From Rhizobium redzepovicii (GTDB lineage: Bacteria > Pseudomonadota > Alphaproteobacteria > Rhizobiales > Rhizobiaceae), in the NCBI RefSeq assembly GCF_019793435.1, contig NZ_JAILYH010000001.1, forward strand, positions 124,001 to 188,000: DNA of 64,000 nt, in the 5' to 3' direction. The stretch's first letter is position 1; each line of letters begins with the position of its first letter. Positions 28,999-38,313 of this stretch are shown here, piece by piece. The translations under genes and the position numbers were made by a program. The notes beneath the pieces are model-generated. The model worked only from the letters and a program-made list of their open reading frames with translations, was not told where the DNA came from and did not search any database.

Positions 28999-29952
28999 AT
29001 GAACAATCCGCCGCAGTTTACTTGGGACGATCTTCAGTTTTTTCTAGCCGTCGCCCGCACCGGACAGCTGTCGACGGCGGCCCGCCAGCTGCGCTCCAGC
29101 CATGCGACCGTCTCGCGGCGCATCGACCGGCTGGAATTCACCCTCAAGGTCAAGCTTTTCGAGCGCAATCCGCGCGGTTATGTGCTGACCGCCATGGGCA
29201 CGCGTTTCGTCGAAACGGCCGAGAAAATGGAGCAGGAGACCGAGCGGCTGCGCGCCGACCTCGCCGATGGCTCGATGGCACAGCGCGGCCTCGTGCGCTT
29301 CAGCGCGCCCGAGGGTTTTGCCAATTTCTTCTTTGCGACCGTTCTGCACCGCTTTGCCGCCCAGCATCCGCATCTCTCGCTCGAATTGGTGACGATTCAG
29401 CAGATCATGTCGCTGTCGCGCAAGGAGGCCGATCTTTCCGTCGTGCTCGACGAGCCGAAGGGTGGGCCTTATTTTGCCGAGAAGCTGACCGATTATCACC
29501 TGCAGATCTATGGCTCGCGCGACTATCTGGCGAAAGCGCCTGCCATCACCTGCCGCGAGGACCTGCTTGAGCATCCCTTCGTCAGCTATATCGAGGAAAT
29601 GATTTTCGCGCCGGGCCTGGATTATCTCAGCGATGTGCATCCGCGCATCAAGCCGCAATTCCAGAGTTCCAGCATCTTCGCCCAGCTCACCGCCACCCGA
29701 AACGGCCTCGGCCTCTGCATCCTGCCCTATTTTTTCGCCAGCCGTTATCCCGAGCTCGTGCGCGTGCTGCCCGAGGAGGTCGACCTCAAGCGCCATTACT
29801 GGATCACCTGCCACCGCGACCTGAAACAGGCGCCGCGGGTGCGCGCCGTCATCGACTTTCTGCGCGAGGCGGTGCGCGGCGAGGATGCTCGCTTCGTGCC
29901 ACCCTATGTCACTCCCGCCGGCCCGGCGCGTCGCTCGGAAGCCGAAAGCTGA
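28999..29952 (+). CDS. LysR-family regulator of the divergent liv-type operon
   Basis: 317 residues from MNNPPQFTWDD, taken at 28999 with GGGGA upstream; an ATG at 28987 would overlap the palindrome. The helix-turn-helix is at about 5-65 (FFLAVARTGQLSTAARQLRSSHATVSRRIDRLE) and the effector domain follows. It is divergent from livK, the classical arrangement for a regulator and its target. Its stop directly abuts the stop of the convergent cupin gene. Confidence 0.88.
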   Translation: MNNPPQFTWDDLQFFLAVARTGQLSTAARQLRSSHATVSRRIDRLEFTLKVKLFERNPRGYVLTAMGTRFVETAEKMEQETERLRADLADGSMAQRGLVRFSAPEGFANFFFATVLHRFAAQHPHLSLELVTIQQIMSLSRKEADLSVVLDEPKGGPYFAEKLTDYHLQIYGSRDYLAKAPAITCREDLLEHPFVSYIEEMIFAPGLDYLSDVHPRIKPQFQSSSIFAQLTATRNGLGLCILPYFFASRYPELVRVLPEEVDLKRHYWITCHRDLKQAPRVRAVIDFLREAVRGEDARFVPPYVTPAGPARRSEAES

Positions 29953-30291
29953 CTATTTGAGAAATTCAGCCCGGTGCGGCGTGAAGCTATCGATCAGTCG
30001 GCCCTTTTCCAGCGCCTTGACGCCGTGGACGAGATTGGGGGGCACGATGAAGCTGCCGCCCTGCTTGAGCACCTCGGTCCGGCCGTCGATCGTTACCTCG
30101 AAGCTGCCCTCGGCGACATAACTTGCCTGGATGTGCGGATGCGAATGGGCCGCACCGACGGCACCGCTCTCGAAGGCGACTTCAACCATCATCATCTCCG
30201 GAAGACAGGTCATGATGCGCCTGGTAACGCCGGGCTCGGGATTGACCCATTCGGCGCCTTCAGCCGATACGAACAGATCGCTTGACGACAT
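29953..30291 (-). CDS. Small single-domain cupin
   Basis: 112 residues from MSSSDLFVSAEG, with GAGGAG upstream. The cupin motif 1 is visible as AHSHPHIQASYVAEGSFEV, with histidines at about 49, 51 and 53 and Glu61 as metal ligands; motif 2 is PPNLVHGVKAL with His89. Such proteins are often sugar- or keto-acid-binding accessories or dioxygenase-like. It is divergent from the glutaryl-CoA dehydrogenase gene and convergent with lysR. The much longer frame reaching 31761 is antisense noise. Confidence 0.8.
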   Translation of the reverse strand: MSSSDLFVSAEGAEWVNPEPGVTRRIMTCLPEMMMVEVAFESGAVGAAHSHPHIQASYVAEGSFEVTIDGRTEVLKQGGSFIVPPNLVHGVKALEKGRLIDSFTPHRAEFLK

Positions 30292-30465
30292 TTCCGTCTC
30301 CTCGTTCCAGAATCGATCGCCGGCAAAGTGGAGCATGCCGGCGCTTTTGAAAAGATGGCGCGCCCTGTCTTTTCGATGAGGCGGCCTTCTGTTGACGCGG
30401 TCGGCTGGCGGGTTTATGCGACCTTGAGCGAGGCAAGCCTGAGTCAAGGGTGAGGAGGCGCCGAC

Positions 30466-31653
30466 ATGCAGCATACGCGCGAGGTTTTCGACTGGGCCGA
30501 CCCGTTCCGCTTGGTGGAGCAACTGACCGACGAGGAGCGCATGGTGCAGAATACGGCCCATGCCTATGCGCAGGAAAAGCTCGCGCCCCGCGTTCTCGAC
30601 GCCTTCCGCAATGAAAAGACCGACCCTGAAATCTTCCGCGAAATGGGCGAACTCGGCCTGCTCGGCCCGACGATCTCGCCGGATTACGGCGGCGCCGGCC
30701 TCGGTTACACCGCCTACGGCCTGATCGCCCGCGAGGTCGAGCGGGTTGACAGCGGCTATCGTTCGATGATGAGCGTGCAGTCCTCGCTGGTCATGGTGCC
30801 GATCGACACCTTCGGCTCTGAGGCGCAGAAGCTGAAATACCTGCCGAAACTCGCCACCGGCGAATGGATCGGCTGTTTCGGCCTGACCGAACCCGATCAC
30901 GGCTCCGATCCCGGCTCGATGGCGACACGCGCGAAAAAGGTCGACGGCGGCTACAGCCTCACCGGCTCGAAGACCTGGATCTCGAACGCGCCGATCGCCG
31001 ATGTTTTCGTCGTCTGGGCCAAGACCGAGGACGGGTTTATCCGCGGTTTCATCCTCGAAAAGGGCTGGAAGGGGCTTTCGGCGCCTGCCATCCATGGCAA
31101 GGTCGGCTTGCGCGCCTCGATCACCGGCGAAGTGGTGATGGACGGGGTCTTCGTGCCCGAGGAAAATCTTCTGCCCGGCGTGACCGGCCTGAAAGGACCG
31201 TTCACCTGCCTCAACTCGGCCCGCTTCGGCATCGCCTGGGGCGCGCTTGGTGCTGCCGAGGATTGTTACGCCAGGGCGCGGCAATATACGCTGGAGCGCA
31301 AGCAGTTCGGCCGGCCGCTCGCCGCCAACCAGTTGATCCAGAAGAAGCTCGCCGACATGGCGGCGGAGATCTCGCTCGGACTGCAGGGCTGTCTGCGGCT
31401 CGGCCGCATGAAAGAGGAAGGACATCCGCCGGTGGAACTGACCTCGATCCTCAAGCGCAACAGCTGCGGCAAGGCGCTGGAGATTGCGCGCGCGGCCCGC
31501 GATATGCTCGGCGGCAACGGCATCTCCGACGAATTCGGCATCGCCCGTCATCTCGTCAACCTCGAAGTAGTCAACACCTATGAGGGCACCCACGACATCC
31601 ACGCGCTGATCATCGGTCGAGCGATCACCGGCATCGCCGCCTTTGCGAACTAA
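30466..31653 (+). CDS. gcdH: Glutaryl-CoA dehydrogenase (acyl-CoA dehydrogenase family)
   Basis: 395 residues, the usual length for this family. FAD and substrate motifs are [16 protein letters not shown] and [20 protein letters not shown]; the catalytic base is Glu373 in [21 protein letters not shown], the arrangement seen in glutaryl-CoA dehydrogenases. The enzyme converts glutaryl-CoA to crotonyl-CoA and carbon dioxide in lysine, tryptophan and aromatic-compound breakdown. The start follows GAGGAGG. No CoA-transferase gene is next to it, so glutarate activation must be encoded elsewhere. Confidence 0.9.
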   Translation: MQHTREVFDWADPFRLVEQLTDEERMVQNTAHAYAQEKLAPRVLDAFRNEKTDPEIFREMGELGLLGPTISPDYGGAGLGYTAYGLIAREVERVDSGYRSMMSVQSSLVMVPIDTFGSEAQKLKYLPKLATGEWIGCFGLTEPDHGSDPGSMATRAKKVDGGYSLTGSKTWISNAPIADVFVVWAKTEDGFIRGFILEKGWKGLSAPAIHGKVGLRASITGEVVMDGVFVPEENLLPGVTGLKGPFTCLNSARFGIAWGALGAAEDCYARARQYTLERKQFGRPLAANQLIQKKLADMAAEISLGLQGCLRLGRMKEEGHPPVELTSILKRNSCGKALEIARAARDMLGGNGISDEFGIARHLVNLEVVNTYEGTHDIHALIIGRAITGIAAFAN

Positions 31654-31742
31654 CTCGCTTGCAGGGCAAGGCGAATTGCCACGCGCCTGACAATGTGCAA
31701 CCTTCCCTCTCGCGGCACAAAGCCGGCAATGAGGGGGATCGC

Positions 31743-32204
31743 ATGTTTCTGCTTCTTGCATTGCTGATTGGTGTCATTTCAGGCCTTCGCACCATGACGG
31801 CGCCGGCCGCCGTCGCCTGGGGCGCAGCACTCGGCTGGTTCGACCTGTCGCAGACGCCGCTTGCCTTCATGGGCTATCGCTGGACGCCGTGGATCTTCAC
31901 GATCCTCGCGGTCACCGAGCTGGTCGCCGACCAGCTGCCGTCGACGCCGTCGCGCAAGGTGCCAATGCAGTTCGGTGCCCGCATCGTCTCAGGCGCGCTG
32001 TCGGGTGCTGCAATCGGGGCCGCCAGCGGCCTGCTCTTCGGCGGGCTGATAGCCGGCGTGATCGGCGCCGTCATGGGCACCTATGGCGGCGCTGCCGCCC
32101 GCAGCCGGCTTGCCGCCTCCTTCGGCAAGGACCTGCCGGCCGCCCTTATCGAGGATGCCGTCGCCGTCATCGGCGCGGTGCTGATCGTGGGAGCCGTCGC
32201 ATGA
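31743..32204 (+). CDS. DUF4126-family membrane protein
   Basis: 153 residues from MFLLLALLIGVISG, chosen because a GGGGGATC site precedes this ATG. It has about four hydrophobic segments (LLALLIGVISGLRTMTAPAA, a central segment after TPWIFTILAVTELVADQL, a glycine/alanine-rich SGALSGAAIGAASGLLFGG, and a C-terminal VAVIGAVLIVGA). The pattern SGLRTM..PA..AWG fits DUF4126. Its function is unknown. It overlaps the next gene by 4 bases (ATGA), implying a coupled unit with the flavin oxidoreductase. Confidence 0.78.
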   Translation: MFLLLALLIGVISGLRTMTAPAAVAWGAALGWFDLSQTPLAFMGYRWTPWIFTILAVTELVADQLPSTPSRKVPMQFGARIVSGALSGAAIGAASGLLFGGLIAGVIGAVMGTYGGAAARSRLAASFGKDLPAALIEDAVAVIGAVLIVGAVA

Positions 32205-33568
32205 CAAATTTCGACGCTATCGTTATCGGCGCCGGCCAGGCCGGCCCGTCGCTTGCCGCCCGCATGGTGGAAAAGGGCATGAAGGTGGCGCTGATCGAGC
32301 GCAAATTCCTCGGTGGCACCTGCGTCAATGCCGGCTGCATGCCGACCAAGACGCTGGTCGCCAGCGCCCGCGCCGCCCATGTCGCCAGAAGCGGCGCCGC
32401 GTACGGCGTCAAGATTCCCGGCGAGATCGCCATCGATATGAAGGTGGTCAGAGCCCGCGCCGAAACCGTGACGATGAATGCCCGCAACGGCCTCATCGGC
32501 TGGCTCACCGGGATGGACGGCATGAGCGTGATCTACGGCCATGCCCGTTTCGAAGGCCCGAAGACCGTCCGCGTCAACGGCGAGACGCTGACTGCGCCGC
32601 GCATCTTCCTCAATGTCGGCGCGCGGCCTGTTATCCCCGAGCTGCCGGGTATCCATGATATCGACTACCTCACCAGCACCTCGATCATCCAGCTCGACAC
32701 GCTGCCGCGGCATCTGGCGGTGATCGGCGGCAGTTATATCGGGCTGGAATTTGCGCAGATGTATCGCCGCTTCGGCGCCGAAGTCAGCGTCATCGAGCAT
32801 GGCCCTAAGCTCGCATCGCGCGAGGACGAGGATATATCGGATGCGATCGCCGACATCCTGCGTGCCGAAGGCATCGGCGTGCACACCGATGCCGGCAACA
32901 TTGCCTTTGCCGGAAACGGCAGCGGGGTAAGCGTCACCGCCGGCTCGGCGACAATCGATGCGAGCCATCTGCTGATCGCCACCGGCCGCACGCCGAACAC
33001 CGACGATCTCGGCCTCGATGCCGCCGGCGTCGCCACCGATAAACGCGGCTTCATCACCGTCGACGACGGGCTCGCCACCAATGTCGAGGGCATCTGGGCG
33101 CTCGGCGACTGCAACGGCCACGGCGCCTTCACCCACACCTCCTACAATGATTTCGAGATCGCCGCCGCCAATCTCCTCGACGGCGAGGACCGCAAGGTCT
33201 CAAGCCGCATTCCGGCCTATGCGCTCTACATCGACCCGCCGCTCGGCCGCGTCGGCATGACGGAGAAACAGGCGCGGGAGTCGGGGCGCAAGATCATGGT
33301 CTCGACCCGGCCGATGAGCCGCGTCGGCCGCGCCACCGAGCGCGGCGAGACCAGGGGCTTCATGAAGGTGATTGCCGATGCCGAGACCAAGCAGATCCTC
33401 GGCGCTGCGATCTTGGGCATCGAGGGCGACGAGGTGATCCATGGGCTTATCGACGCGATGAATGCGGGCACCACCTATCCCGCCTTGCAATGGGCGGTGC
33501 CGATCCATCCGACGGTGTCGGAGCTGATCCCGACGCTGCTTGGCGATCTGAAGCCGGTTCAGCCGTGA
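32201..33568 (+). CDS. FAD-dependent pyridine-nucleotide disulfide oxidoreductase
   Basis: 455 residues. The dinucleotide motif GAGQAG is at 10-15, the redox disulfide motif GGTCVNAGCMPTK places cysteines at 41 and 46, the NAD(P) motif is VIGGSYIGLEFAQM, and the C-terminal active-site base lies in HPTVSELIP. This is the dihydrolipoamide-dehydrogenase / mercuric-reductase architecture, but the N-terminal metal-binding domain and the C-terminal vicinal cysteines of mercuric reductase are absent. The substrate is therefore open: lipoamide, a thiol compound or a quinone. It is translationally coupled to the DUF4126 gene. Confidence 0.85.
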   Translation: MTNFDAIVIGAGQAGPSLAARMVEKGMKVALIERKFLGGTCVNAGCMPTKTLVASARAAHVARSGAAYGVKIPGEIAIDMKVVRARAETVTMNARNGLIGWLTGMDGMSVIYGHARFEGPKTVRVNGETLTAPRIFLNVGARPVIPELPGIHDIDYLTSTSIIQLDTLPRHLAVIGGSYIGLEFAQMYRRFGAEVSVIEHGPKLASREDEDISDAIADILRAEGIGVHTDAGNIAFAGNGSGVSVTAGSATIDASHLLIATGRTPNTDDLGLDAAGVATDKRGFITVDDGLATNVEGIWALGDCNGHGAFTHTSYNDFEIAAANLLDGEDRKVSSRIPAYALYIDPPLGRVGMTEKQARESGRKIMVSTRPMSRVGRATERGETRGFMKVIADAETKQILGAAILGIEGDEVIHGLIDAMNAGTTYPALQWAVPIHPTVSELIPTLLGDLKPVQP

Positions 33569-33601
33569 CCTGACCTCGGGAAGAGCTGGAGGCGAACCCG
33601 C

Positions 33602-34171
33602 GTGTCCATCGAACTGCTGATCGAGAATTACGGCCTGCTGGCAATCTTTCTGGGCGCTGCCTTCGAAGGCGAAACGGCCGCCTTTCTCGGCGGCGTGGTC
33701 GCTCATCGCGGGTTGCTTCCCTATTGGTCGGCGTCGCTCGCAGCCATGGCCGGATCCTTCGCCGGCGATCAGTTCTGGTTCTTTGCCGGCCGTTACGCGG
33801 CCCGATGGAGCCTCGTCCGCCGGCTGATGGAAAAGCCAGCGCTCGCCCGCGTTACCCAACTTCTGGAAAAATATCCGACCGGCTTCATCCTTGCGTTTCG
33901 TTTCCTCGTCGGATTGCGCACGATCAGCCCTGTCGTCATCGGGACGACGCGGATATCGACCGGAAAATTCGTCGTCCTGAATGCCATCGCCGCTTTGATC
34001 TGGGGGCAGCTTTTCACCGCGCTTGGCTATTTGTTCGGGCACGGCATCGAGCAGATATTGGGCCACCTTTCCCTTCACCGCCATCTGCTGATTGCTATCG
34101 GAGCCGCGGCTGTCGCCGCCGCCGCGGCCCTTGCCTTTCGCAGGATGAGACCAAGCGCCAGGCACTCGTAG
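33602..34171 (+). CDS. DedA-family membrane protein
   Basis: 189 residues of the DedA (SNARE-associated, PF09335) family: EGETAAFLGGVVAHRGLLP near the N-terminus, GSFAGDQFWFFAGRYA, and FRFLVGLRTISPVVIG. Members are inner-membrane proteins, some of them undecaprenyl-phosphate or phospholipid flippases. The likely start is a GTG at 33602 after GGAGG. It follows the oxidoreductase by 33 bases on the same strand and may share its transcript. Confidence 0.85.
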   Translation: MSIELLIENYGLLAIFLGAAFEGETAAFLGGVVAHRGLLPYWSASLAAMAGSFAGDQFWFFAGRYAARWSLVRRLMEKPALARVTQLLEKYPTGFILAFRFLVGLRTISPVVIGTTRISTGKFVVLNAIAALIWGQLFTALGYLFGHGIEQILGHLSLHRHLLIAIGAAAVAAAAALAFRRMRPSARHS

Positions 34172-34186
34172 CGACGCTTAGAGCCT

Positions 34187-35230
34187 TTATTCCATGACGA
34201 TCTGCAGCTTGACGTCGCTCGGCCTTGCCTCGACGGCGCGATCGAAGGCCTTGATCGAATCTGCGAATGTGAAGGTCTCTGATATCAGCGGCTTCAGATC
34301 GACGCGGCCCGATGCCAGGAGCGCGATCGAGCGCTCATACTGGTGCGCGTAGCGGAACACCGTCTCGATACGGATCTCCTTGGTCGATGCCGTAGAAACA
34401 TCGAAGCCGATAGGGTTGACCGGCAGACCGACGGCGACGATGACGCCGCCCGGGCGCGGCAACGCCATGATCGTCTCCCAGGCCTTCGGCGAGCCGGAGC
34501 ATTCGAAAACGACGTCGGCACCCCAACCGTCGGTCAGCCGCACGACCTCTTCGCTCAGGTTCTTATCGCGGATATTGACCGGAATGACGCCCTGATATTG
34601 CGCGGCGATATCGAGCTTCGGCTGGGCGAGATCGGCGACGATCGCCCGGGCGCAACCGCCGGCCAAGGCGGCGATTGCTACCATCGTGCCGATCGGGCCG
34701 GCGCCGAGGACGACGGCGGTATCCCCAGGCGTAATCTTCGCTTTGGCTGCCGCCTGCATGCCGACCGCGAAGGGCTCGACCATGGCGCCTTCGGCGAAGC
34801 TGACATTGTCCGGCAGCTTGAAGGTATAATTGGCGGGATGCACGACCTCAGGCGTCAGCACGCCGTGGACCGGCGGCGTCGCCCAGAAGGTCACGGCCGG
34901 GTCGATATTATACATACCGAGCCGGCTTGCCTTGGAATTCGGATCTGGAATGCCGGGTTCCATGCAGACGCGGTCGCCGACTTTCAGATGCGTCACCCCG
35001 GCCCCGACCTCGACCACCGTGCCCGCCGCCTCATGGCCGAGCACCATCGGCGCGTCGACGATGAAGGGGCCGATCTTTCCATGGGTATAATAGTGAACGT
35101 CCGAACCGCAGACGCCGACGGTATGAATCTTGATCTTGACCTGCCCCGGCCCTGTTTCGAGCGGCAGATCAATATCGCGAAGCGCAAGCTCATGCTGGCG
35201 CTCCAGTACCAGCGCACGGACTTTGGTCAT
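34187..35230 (-). CDS. Xylitol/sorbitol dehydrogenase-type zinc alcohol dehydrogenase
   Basis: 347 residues of the polyol dehydrogenase family. The catalytic zinc site is Cys41, His66 and Glu67 ([21 protein letters not shown]) and the NAD motif is [10 protein letters not shown] near 175. The usual structural-zinc cysteine set is missing: the lobe reads [15 protein letters not shown] with one cysteine only. It probably oxidises xylitol or a related polyol to the ketose. It is convergent with the DedA gene, 15 bases apart, and alone on its strand. Confidence 0.86.
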   Translation of the reverse strand: MTKVRALVLERQHELALRDIDLPLETGPGQVKIKIHTVGVCGSDVHYYTHGKIGPFIVDAPMVLGHEAAGTVVEVGAGVTHLKVGDRVCMEPGIPDPNSKASRLGMYNIDPAVTFWATPPVHGVLTPEVVHPANYTFKLPDNVSFAEGAMVEPFAVGMQAAAKAKITPGDTAVVLGAGPIGTMVAIAALAGGCARAIVADLAQPKLDIAAQYQGVIPVNIRDKNLSEEVVRLTDGWGADVVFECSGSPKAWETIMALPRPGGVIVAVGLPVNPIGFDVSTASTKEIRIETVFRYAHQYERSIALLASGRVDLKPLISETFTFADSIKAFDRAVEARPSDVKLQIVME

Positions 35231-35465
35231 GATCGGTTTCCTTCCCTTGTGCCCGCGGTTCGTCGCGTGCCGTTGAAGCGACTATAAGACTTTAAGGGGC
35301 GGCAATTCAATCGAAGAGATCAAGCTTTTGCTCAACATGCGATGAAATGCCCATTTCCTATAATCCGAAAGATTTGTCTTCCAAGACCTCTGTATGATTC
35401 CAGCCTTGACCGTCGAGGAGTACATTCTTCATTCGAGCATCCCGGCCACGAGGACAGGCAGAGAG

Positions 35466-35651
35466 ATGAAGAAAAATCACGATAATGCCGGCGGAAATCG
35501 ATCCAACGGCCCGACGATATCAAGGTCATTGCGGCAGTTCTGGCAACGGCTTGTGGACCTGATCGCCGCACTGCCGAAAGACCGCCAACCGCGGCCGGTA
35601 CGTATTGTTGTAAAGACAAGGGATCGAAATCATCGCTTGCAGCGTTATTAG
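35466..35651 (+). CDS. Small basic hypothetical protein
   Basis: A possible 61-residue protein (MKKNHDNAGGNRSNG...), strongly basic, with an aromatic-rich middle (FWQRLVDLIAALP). The start codon has only GGCAGAGAG upstream. A longer frame begins at 35394. It lies in a 495-base gap between the xylitol-type dehydrogenase and the CopC-like gene. No family is recognised, and it may not be expressed. Confidence 0.35.
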   Translation: MKKNHDNAGGNRSNGPTISRSLRQFWQRLVDLIAALPKDRQPRPVRIVVKTRDRNHRLQRY

Positions 35652-35725
35652 CCATGCGCCGGCATGGCGTCGCGGAAGCATGACGGCTCCGGCCCATGCG
35701 GATCGGCAAGATAAGGAAGACCATC

Positions 35726-36085
35726 ATGAAGTCGATCGTGTCATTCTGTCTGTTCGCATCCCTTCTCTTCACCGCAGGTGAAGCGTCTGCGGCCCTGGAG
35801 CAAGCGTCGCTCCCGCCGCAGCAGGAAGAACGGCTGGTGCCGGCCAATCTCGAGCTCACCTTCAGCGGCCCGGTCGATCTTGCCCGCTCGACTGCCGTCC
35901 TGCTGAATGCACAGGGAACGGCGCTTCCCACCGGCAAGCCGTTTCTCTCCGGCCCTGAGGGATCGATCTTCAAGGTTCCGCTCGATCCTGCCATGGCACC
36001 CGGCGATTATACCGTCGACTGGCGCGTCCTCTCGATGGACGGCCGCAGTGCCGAAGGCCAATACCGGTTCCGGGTCGATCATTAG
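35726..36085 (+). CDS. CopC-like periplasmic protein lacking copper-ligand histidines
   Basis: 119 residues with a signal peptide (MKSIVSFCLFASLLFTAGEA, cut after ASA). The mature part has the CopC beta-barrel pattern: VPANLELTFSGPVDLARSTAVLL, then LDPAMAPGDYTVDWRVLSMDGRSAEGQYRFRV. True CopC has an N-terminal His and a DGH motif; here the mature N-terminus is ALEQASL and the motif is DGR, and the only His is the last residue. Copper binding is therefore doubtful. It stands alone before the kdp locus, with no copD partner. Confidence 0.8.
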   Translation: MKSIVSFCLFASLLFTAGEASAALEQASLPPQQEERLVPANLELTFSGPVDLARSTAVLLNAQGTALPTGKPFLSGPEGSIFKVPLDPAMAPGDYTVDWRVLSMDGRSAEGQYRFRVDH

Positions 36086-36103
36086 CTCGCTGCCTGAAAG
36101 CCA

Positions 36104-36120
36104 TTTATAAGATTTTTATA
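36104..36120 (+). promoter_or_regulatory. KdpE-box-like AT-rich element
   Basis: TTTATA, 3 bases and TTTTTATA are followed within a few bases by a GC-rich hairpin. The E. coli KdpE site starts TTTATA and continues with a run of T and A, so the resemblance is suggestive. It lies 184 bases before the 27-residue ORF and 282 before kdpF. Confidence 0.35.
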
Positions 36121-36122
36121 TT

Positions 36123-36140
36123 GACGGCCCTCCGGCCGTC
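36123..36140 (+). terminator. GC hairpin after the CopC-like gene
   Basis: GACGGCC-CTCC-GGCCGTC is a 7-bp perfect stem with a 4-base loop, 38 bases after the copC-like stop. There is no T-run after it, so it is a weak terminator candidate, or part of the kdp control region. Confidence 0.4.
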
Positions 36141-36287
36141 TCGAACCTTTATGGCCTCCGGCTCCATATTGAAACCCGAGAGATCGACCGATCATCTCCA
36201 CGCCAGAAAGCATGAAAGGCGGCCTTCCCCAGGGAATGGCGCCCTTTGTCTTGTCTGACTCCAACAAGAACAACAGGAGTCACGATC

Positions 36288-36371
36288 ATGATGGATATCA
36301 TTCTGCTTGGCACCGCGATCCTATTCTTCGCGCTGTGCTTTGCCTACACACGAGCCTGCGACAGGCTTTGA
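36288..36371 (+). CDS. 27-residue single-span membrane peptide upstream of kdpF
   Basis: The frame encodes MMDIILLGTAILFFALCFAY followed by TRACDRL. It has one transmembrane segment and a short basic tail, with an AGGAG site 8 bases upstream (12 before the second ATG at 36291). Its size and shape resemble KdpF, and it ends 14 bases before the kdpF start in the same direction. I believe short proteins with the same FxYxxxCxRL-type end lie before kdpF in other proteobacteria, but no search was run. A role as an extra Kdp regulatory subunit is inference. Confidence 0.65.
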   Translation: MMDIILLGTAILFFALCFAYTRACDRL

Positions 36372-36385
36372 CCGGAGAAACGACG

Positions 36386-36475
36386 ATGACCCTCGATTAT
36401 ATCTTGAGCGGTGCCGTGACCGTGTTTCTTACCGTCTACCTCACCTACGCTCTGCTTCGCCCAGAACGCTTTTGA
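36386..36475 (+). CDS. kdpF: Potassium-transporting ATPase small subunit KdpF
   Basis: A 29-residue hydrophobic peptide (MTLDYILSGAVTVFLTVYL, then TYALLRPERF) with the typical YALLRPE(R/K)F ending. KdpF stabilises the KdpABC complex in the inner membrane. The upstream CCGGAGAAACG gives it a ribosome site. kdpA follows after 69 bases. Confidence 0.9.
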   Translation: MTLDYILSGAVTVFLTVYLTYALLRPERF

Positions 36476-36544
36476 AGAGAATCGGCGCTTCCGGGGTCGC
36501 GCATACGTGACCGAGAAGCCGCCGGGTATTGAAAGTTGACCTCC

Positions 36545-38248
36545 ATGACCCTCAACGGATGGCTTCAGATCCTGCTTTATTGCGGGATCGTGCTTACGCT
36601 CGTCAAACCGCTCGGCGGCTACATGACGCGTGTCTTCAGCGGCGAGCGCACCTTCCTGTCGCCCGTCCTCGTTCCGATCGAACGGGGACTTTACCGCGCG
36701 GCCGGCACCAGCGAAGGCGAGGAGCAGCATTGGACCTCCTATGCCTTCGCCATGCTGCTCTTCAATCTTCTCGGCGTCATCGCGCTTTATGCGCTGCAGC
36801 GCTTCCAAGCCGGGCTTCCCTATAATCCGGCCGGCATGGCGACCGTCCCGCCGGAGCTTGCCTTCAACACCGCCGTCAGCTTCGTCACCAATACGAATTG
36901 GCAGAACTACGGCGGCGAAAGCACCATGTCCTATCTCACCCAGATGGCCGGCTTCACCGTCCAGAACTTCGTGTCGGCCGCGACCGGCATTGCGATCGCA
37001 CTCGCCTTCATCCGCGCCTTCTCGCGTGCTTCGGGCAAGGCGATCGGCAATTTCTGGGTCGATATGACGAGGGCGACTCTCTACGTGCTGCTGCCGATCT
37101 GCATCGTGCTGACGCTCGTCTATGTCTATCTCGGCGTGCCGCAGACACTCGGAGCCTATGTCAATGCGACGACGCTCGAAGGCGCGCAGCAGACGATCGC
37201 CGTCGGCCCCGTCGCCTCGCAGCTTGCGATCAAGATGCTCGGCACCAATGGCGGCGGCTTCTTCAACGCCAATTCCGCTCATCCGTTCGAAAACCCCGAT
37301 GCGATCTCCAACCTCATCCAGATGGTCTCGATCTTCGCGATCGGTGCGGCGCTGACCAATGTCTTCGGCCGTATGGTCGGCAATCAGCGCCAGGGCTGGG
37401 CAATCCTCGCCACGATGGGCGTGCTGTTCCTCGCCGGCGTCGTTGTCACCTATTGGGCGGAAGCGGCCGGCAACCCGCTGATGCACGCCTTCGGTCTTGG
37501 CGGTGGCAACATGGAGGGCAAGGAAGTCCGCTTCGGCGTCGCCCTCTCCTCGCTCTTTGCCGTCATCACTACCGCCGCCTCCTGCGGCGCGGTCAACGCC
37601 ATGCACGGGTCGTTCACCGCGCTTGGCGGCCTCATTCCGCTGATCAACATGCAACTCGGCGAGATCATCGTCGGCGGGGTCGGTGCGGGCTTCTACGGCA
37701 TCCTGCTGTTCATCATCGTCGCCGTCTTCGTCGCCGGCCTGATGGTCGGCCGCACGCCGGAATATCTCGGCAAGAAGATCGAGGCGAAGGAAATGAAGAT
37801 GGCTGTCCTCGCCATCCTCTGCCTGCCGCTCGTCATGCTGGTTTTCACCGCGATCGCCACGGTGCTGCCCTCCGCCGTCGCCTCGATCGGCACCGCCGGC
37901 CCGCACGGCTTCTCCGAAATCCTCTATGCCTATACCTCGGCTGCGGCCAATAACGGCTCGGCTTTCGGCGGACTGACGGGCAACACGCCCTGGTACAACG
38001 TGACGCTCGGCATCGGCATGCTCGCCGGCCGCTTCCTGGTCATCATCCCGGCGCTTGCCATCGCCGGTTCGCTGATCGGCAAGAAGACGGTCCCGGCCTC
38101 GGCAGGCACCTTCCCGACGGACGGCCCGCTCTTCGTCGGTCTGCTCGTCGGCACCATCCTGATCGTCGGCGGCCTGACCTTCTTCCCGGCCTTAGCACTC
38201 GGCCCCATCGTCGAGCACCTGGTCATGATCGCCGGGCAAACCTTCTGA
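36545..38248 (+). CDS. kdpA: Potassium-transporting ATPase potassium-binding subunit
   Basis: 567 residues from [12 protein letters not shown]; the ATG at 36545 fits the family start better than a TTG at 36536. KdpA is a superfamily-of-K-transporters channel subunit with four M1-P-M2 repeats. The selectivity-filter regions [16 protein letters not shown] and [18 protein letters not shown] are present, and a third loop reads [13 protein letters not shown]. It takes potassium from the periplasm into the complex. Its start has only a weak ribosome site, so it may rely on coupling with upstream translation. Confidence 0.96.
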   Translation: MTLNGWLQILLYCGIVLTLVKPLGGYMTRVFSGERTFLSPVLVPIERGLYRAAGTSEGEEQHWTSYAFAMLLFNLLGVIALYALQRFQAGLPYNPAGMATVPPELAFNTAVSFVTNTNWQNYGGESTMSYLTQMAGFTVQNFVSAATGIAIALAFIRAFSRASGKAIGNFWVDMTRATLYVLLPICIVLTLVYVYLGVPQTLGAYVNATTLEGAQQTIAVGPVASQLAIKMLGTNGGGFFNANSAHPFENPDAISNLIQMVSIFAIGAALTNVFGRMVGNQRQGWAILATMGVLFLAGVVVTYWAEAAGNPLMHAFGLGGGNMEGKEVRFGVALSSLFAVITTAASCGAVNAMHGSFTALGGLIPLINMQLGEIIVGGVGAGFYGILLFIIVAVFVAGLMVGRTPEYLGKKIEAKEMKMAVLAILCLPLVMLVFTAIATVLPSAVASIGTAGPHGFSEILYAYTSAAANNGSAFGGLTGNTPWYNVTLGIGMLAGRFLVIIPALAIAGSLIGKKTVPASAGTFPTDGPLFVGLLVGTILIVGGLTFFPALALGPIVEHLVMIAGQTF

Positions 38249-38313
38249 GGCGATGCCATGACCCTGCGTCACAGGTTTCGTCCACCATCCTCGTTTCAAA
38301 GCTGGAGTCTCTT

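Noticed and set aside
29953..31761. 602-codon minus-strand frame ending in the cupin
   Set aside because: Only the last 112 codons are a real gene with a ribosome site; the upstream part is antisense to gcdH.
32201..33568. Mercuric reductase
   Set aside because: The redox motif fits, but the C-terminal cysteine pair and any mer neighbours are absent, so only the broader family is assigned.
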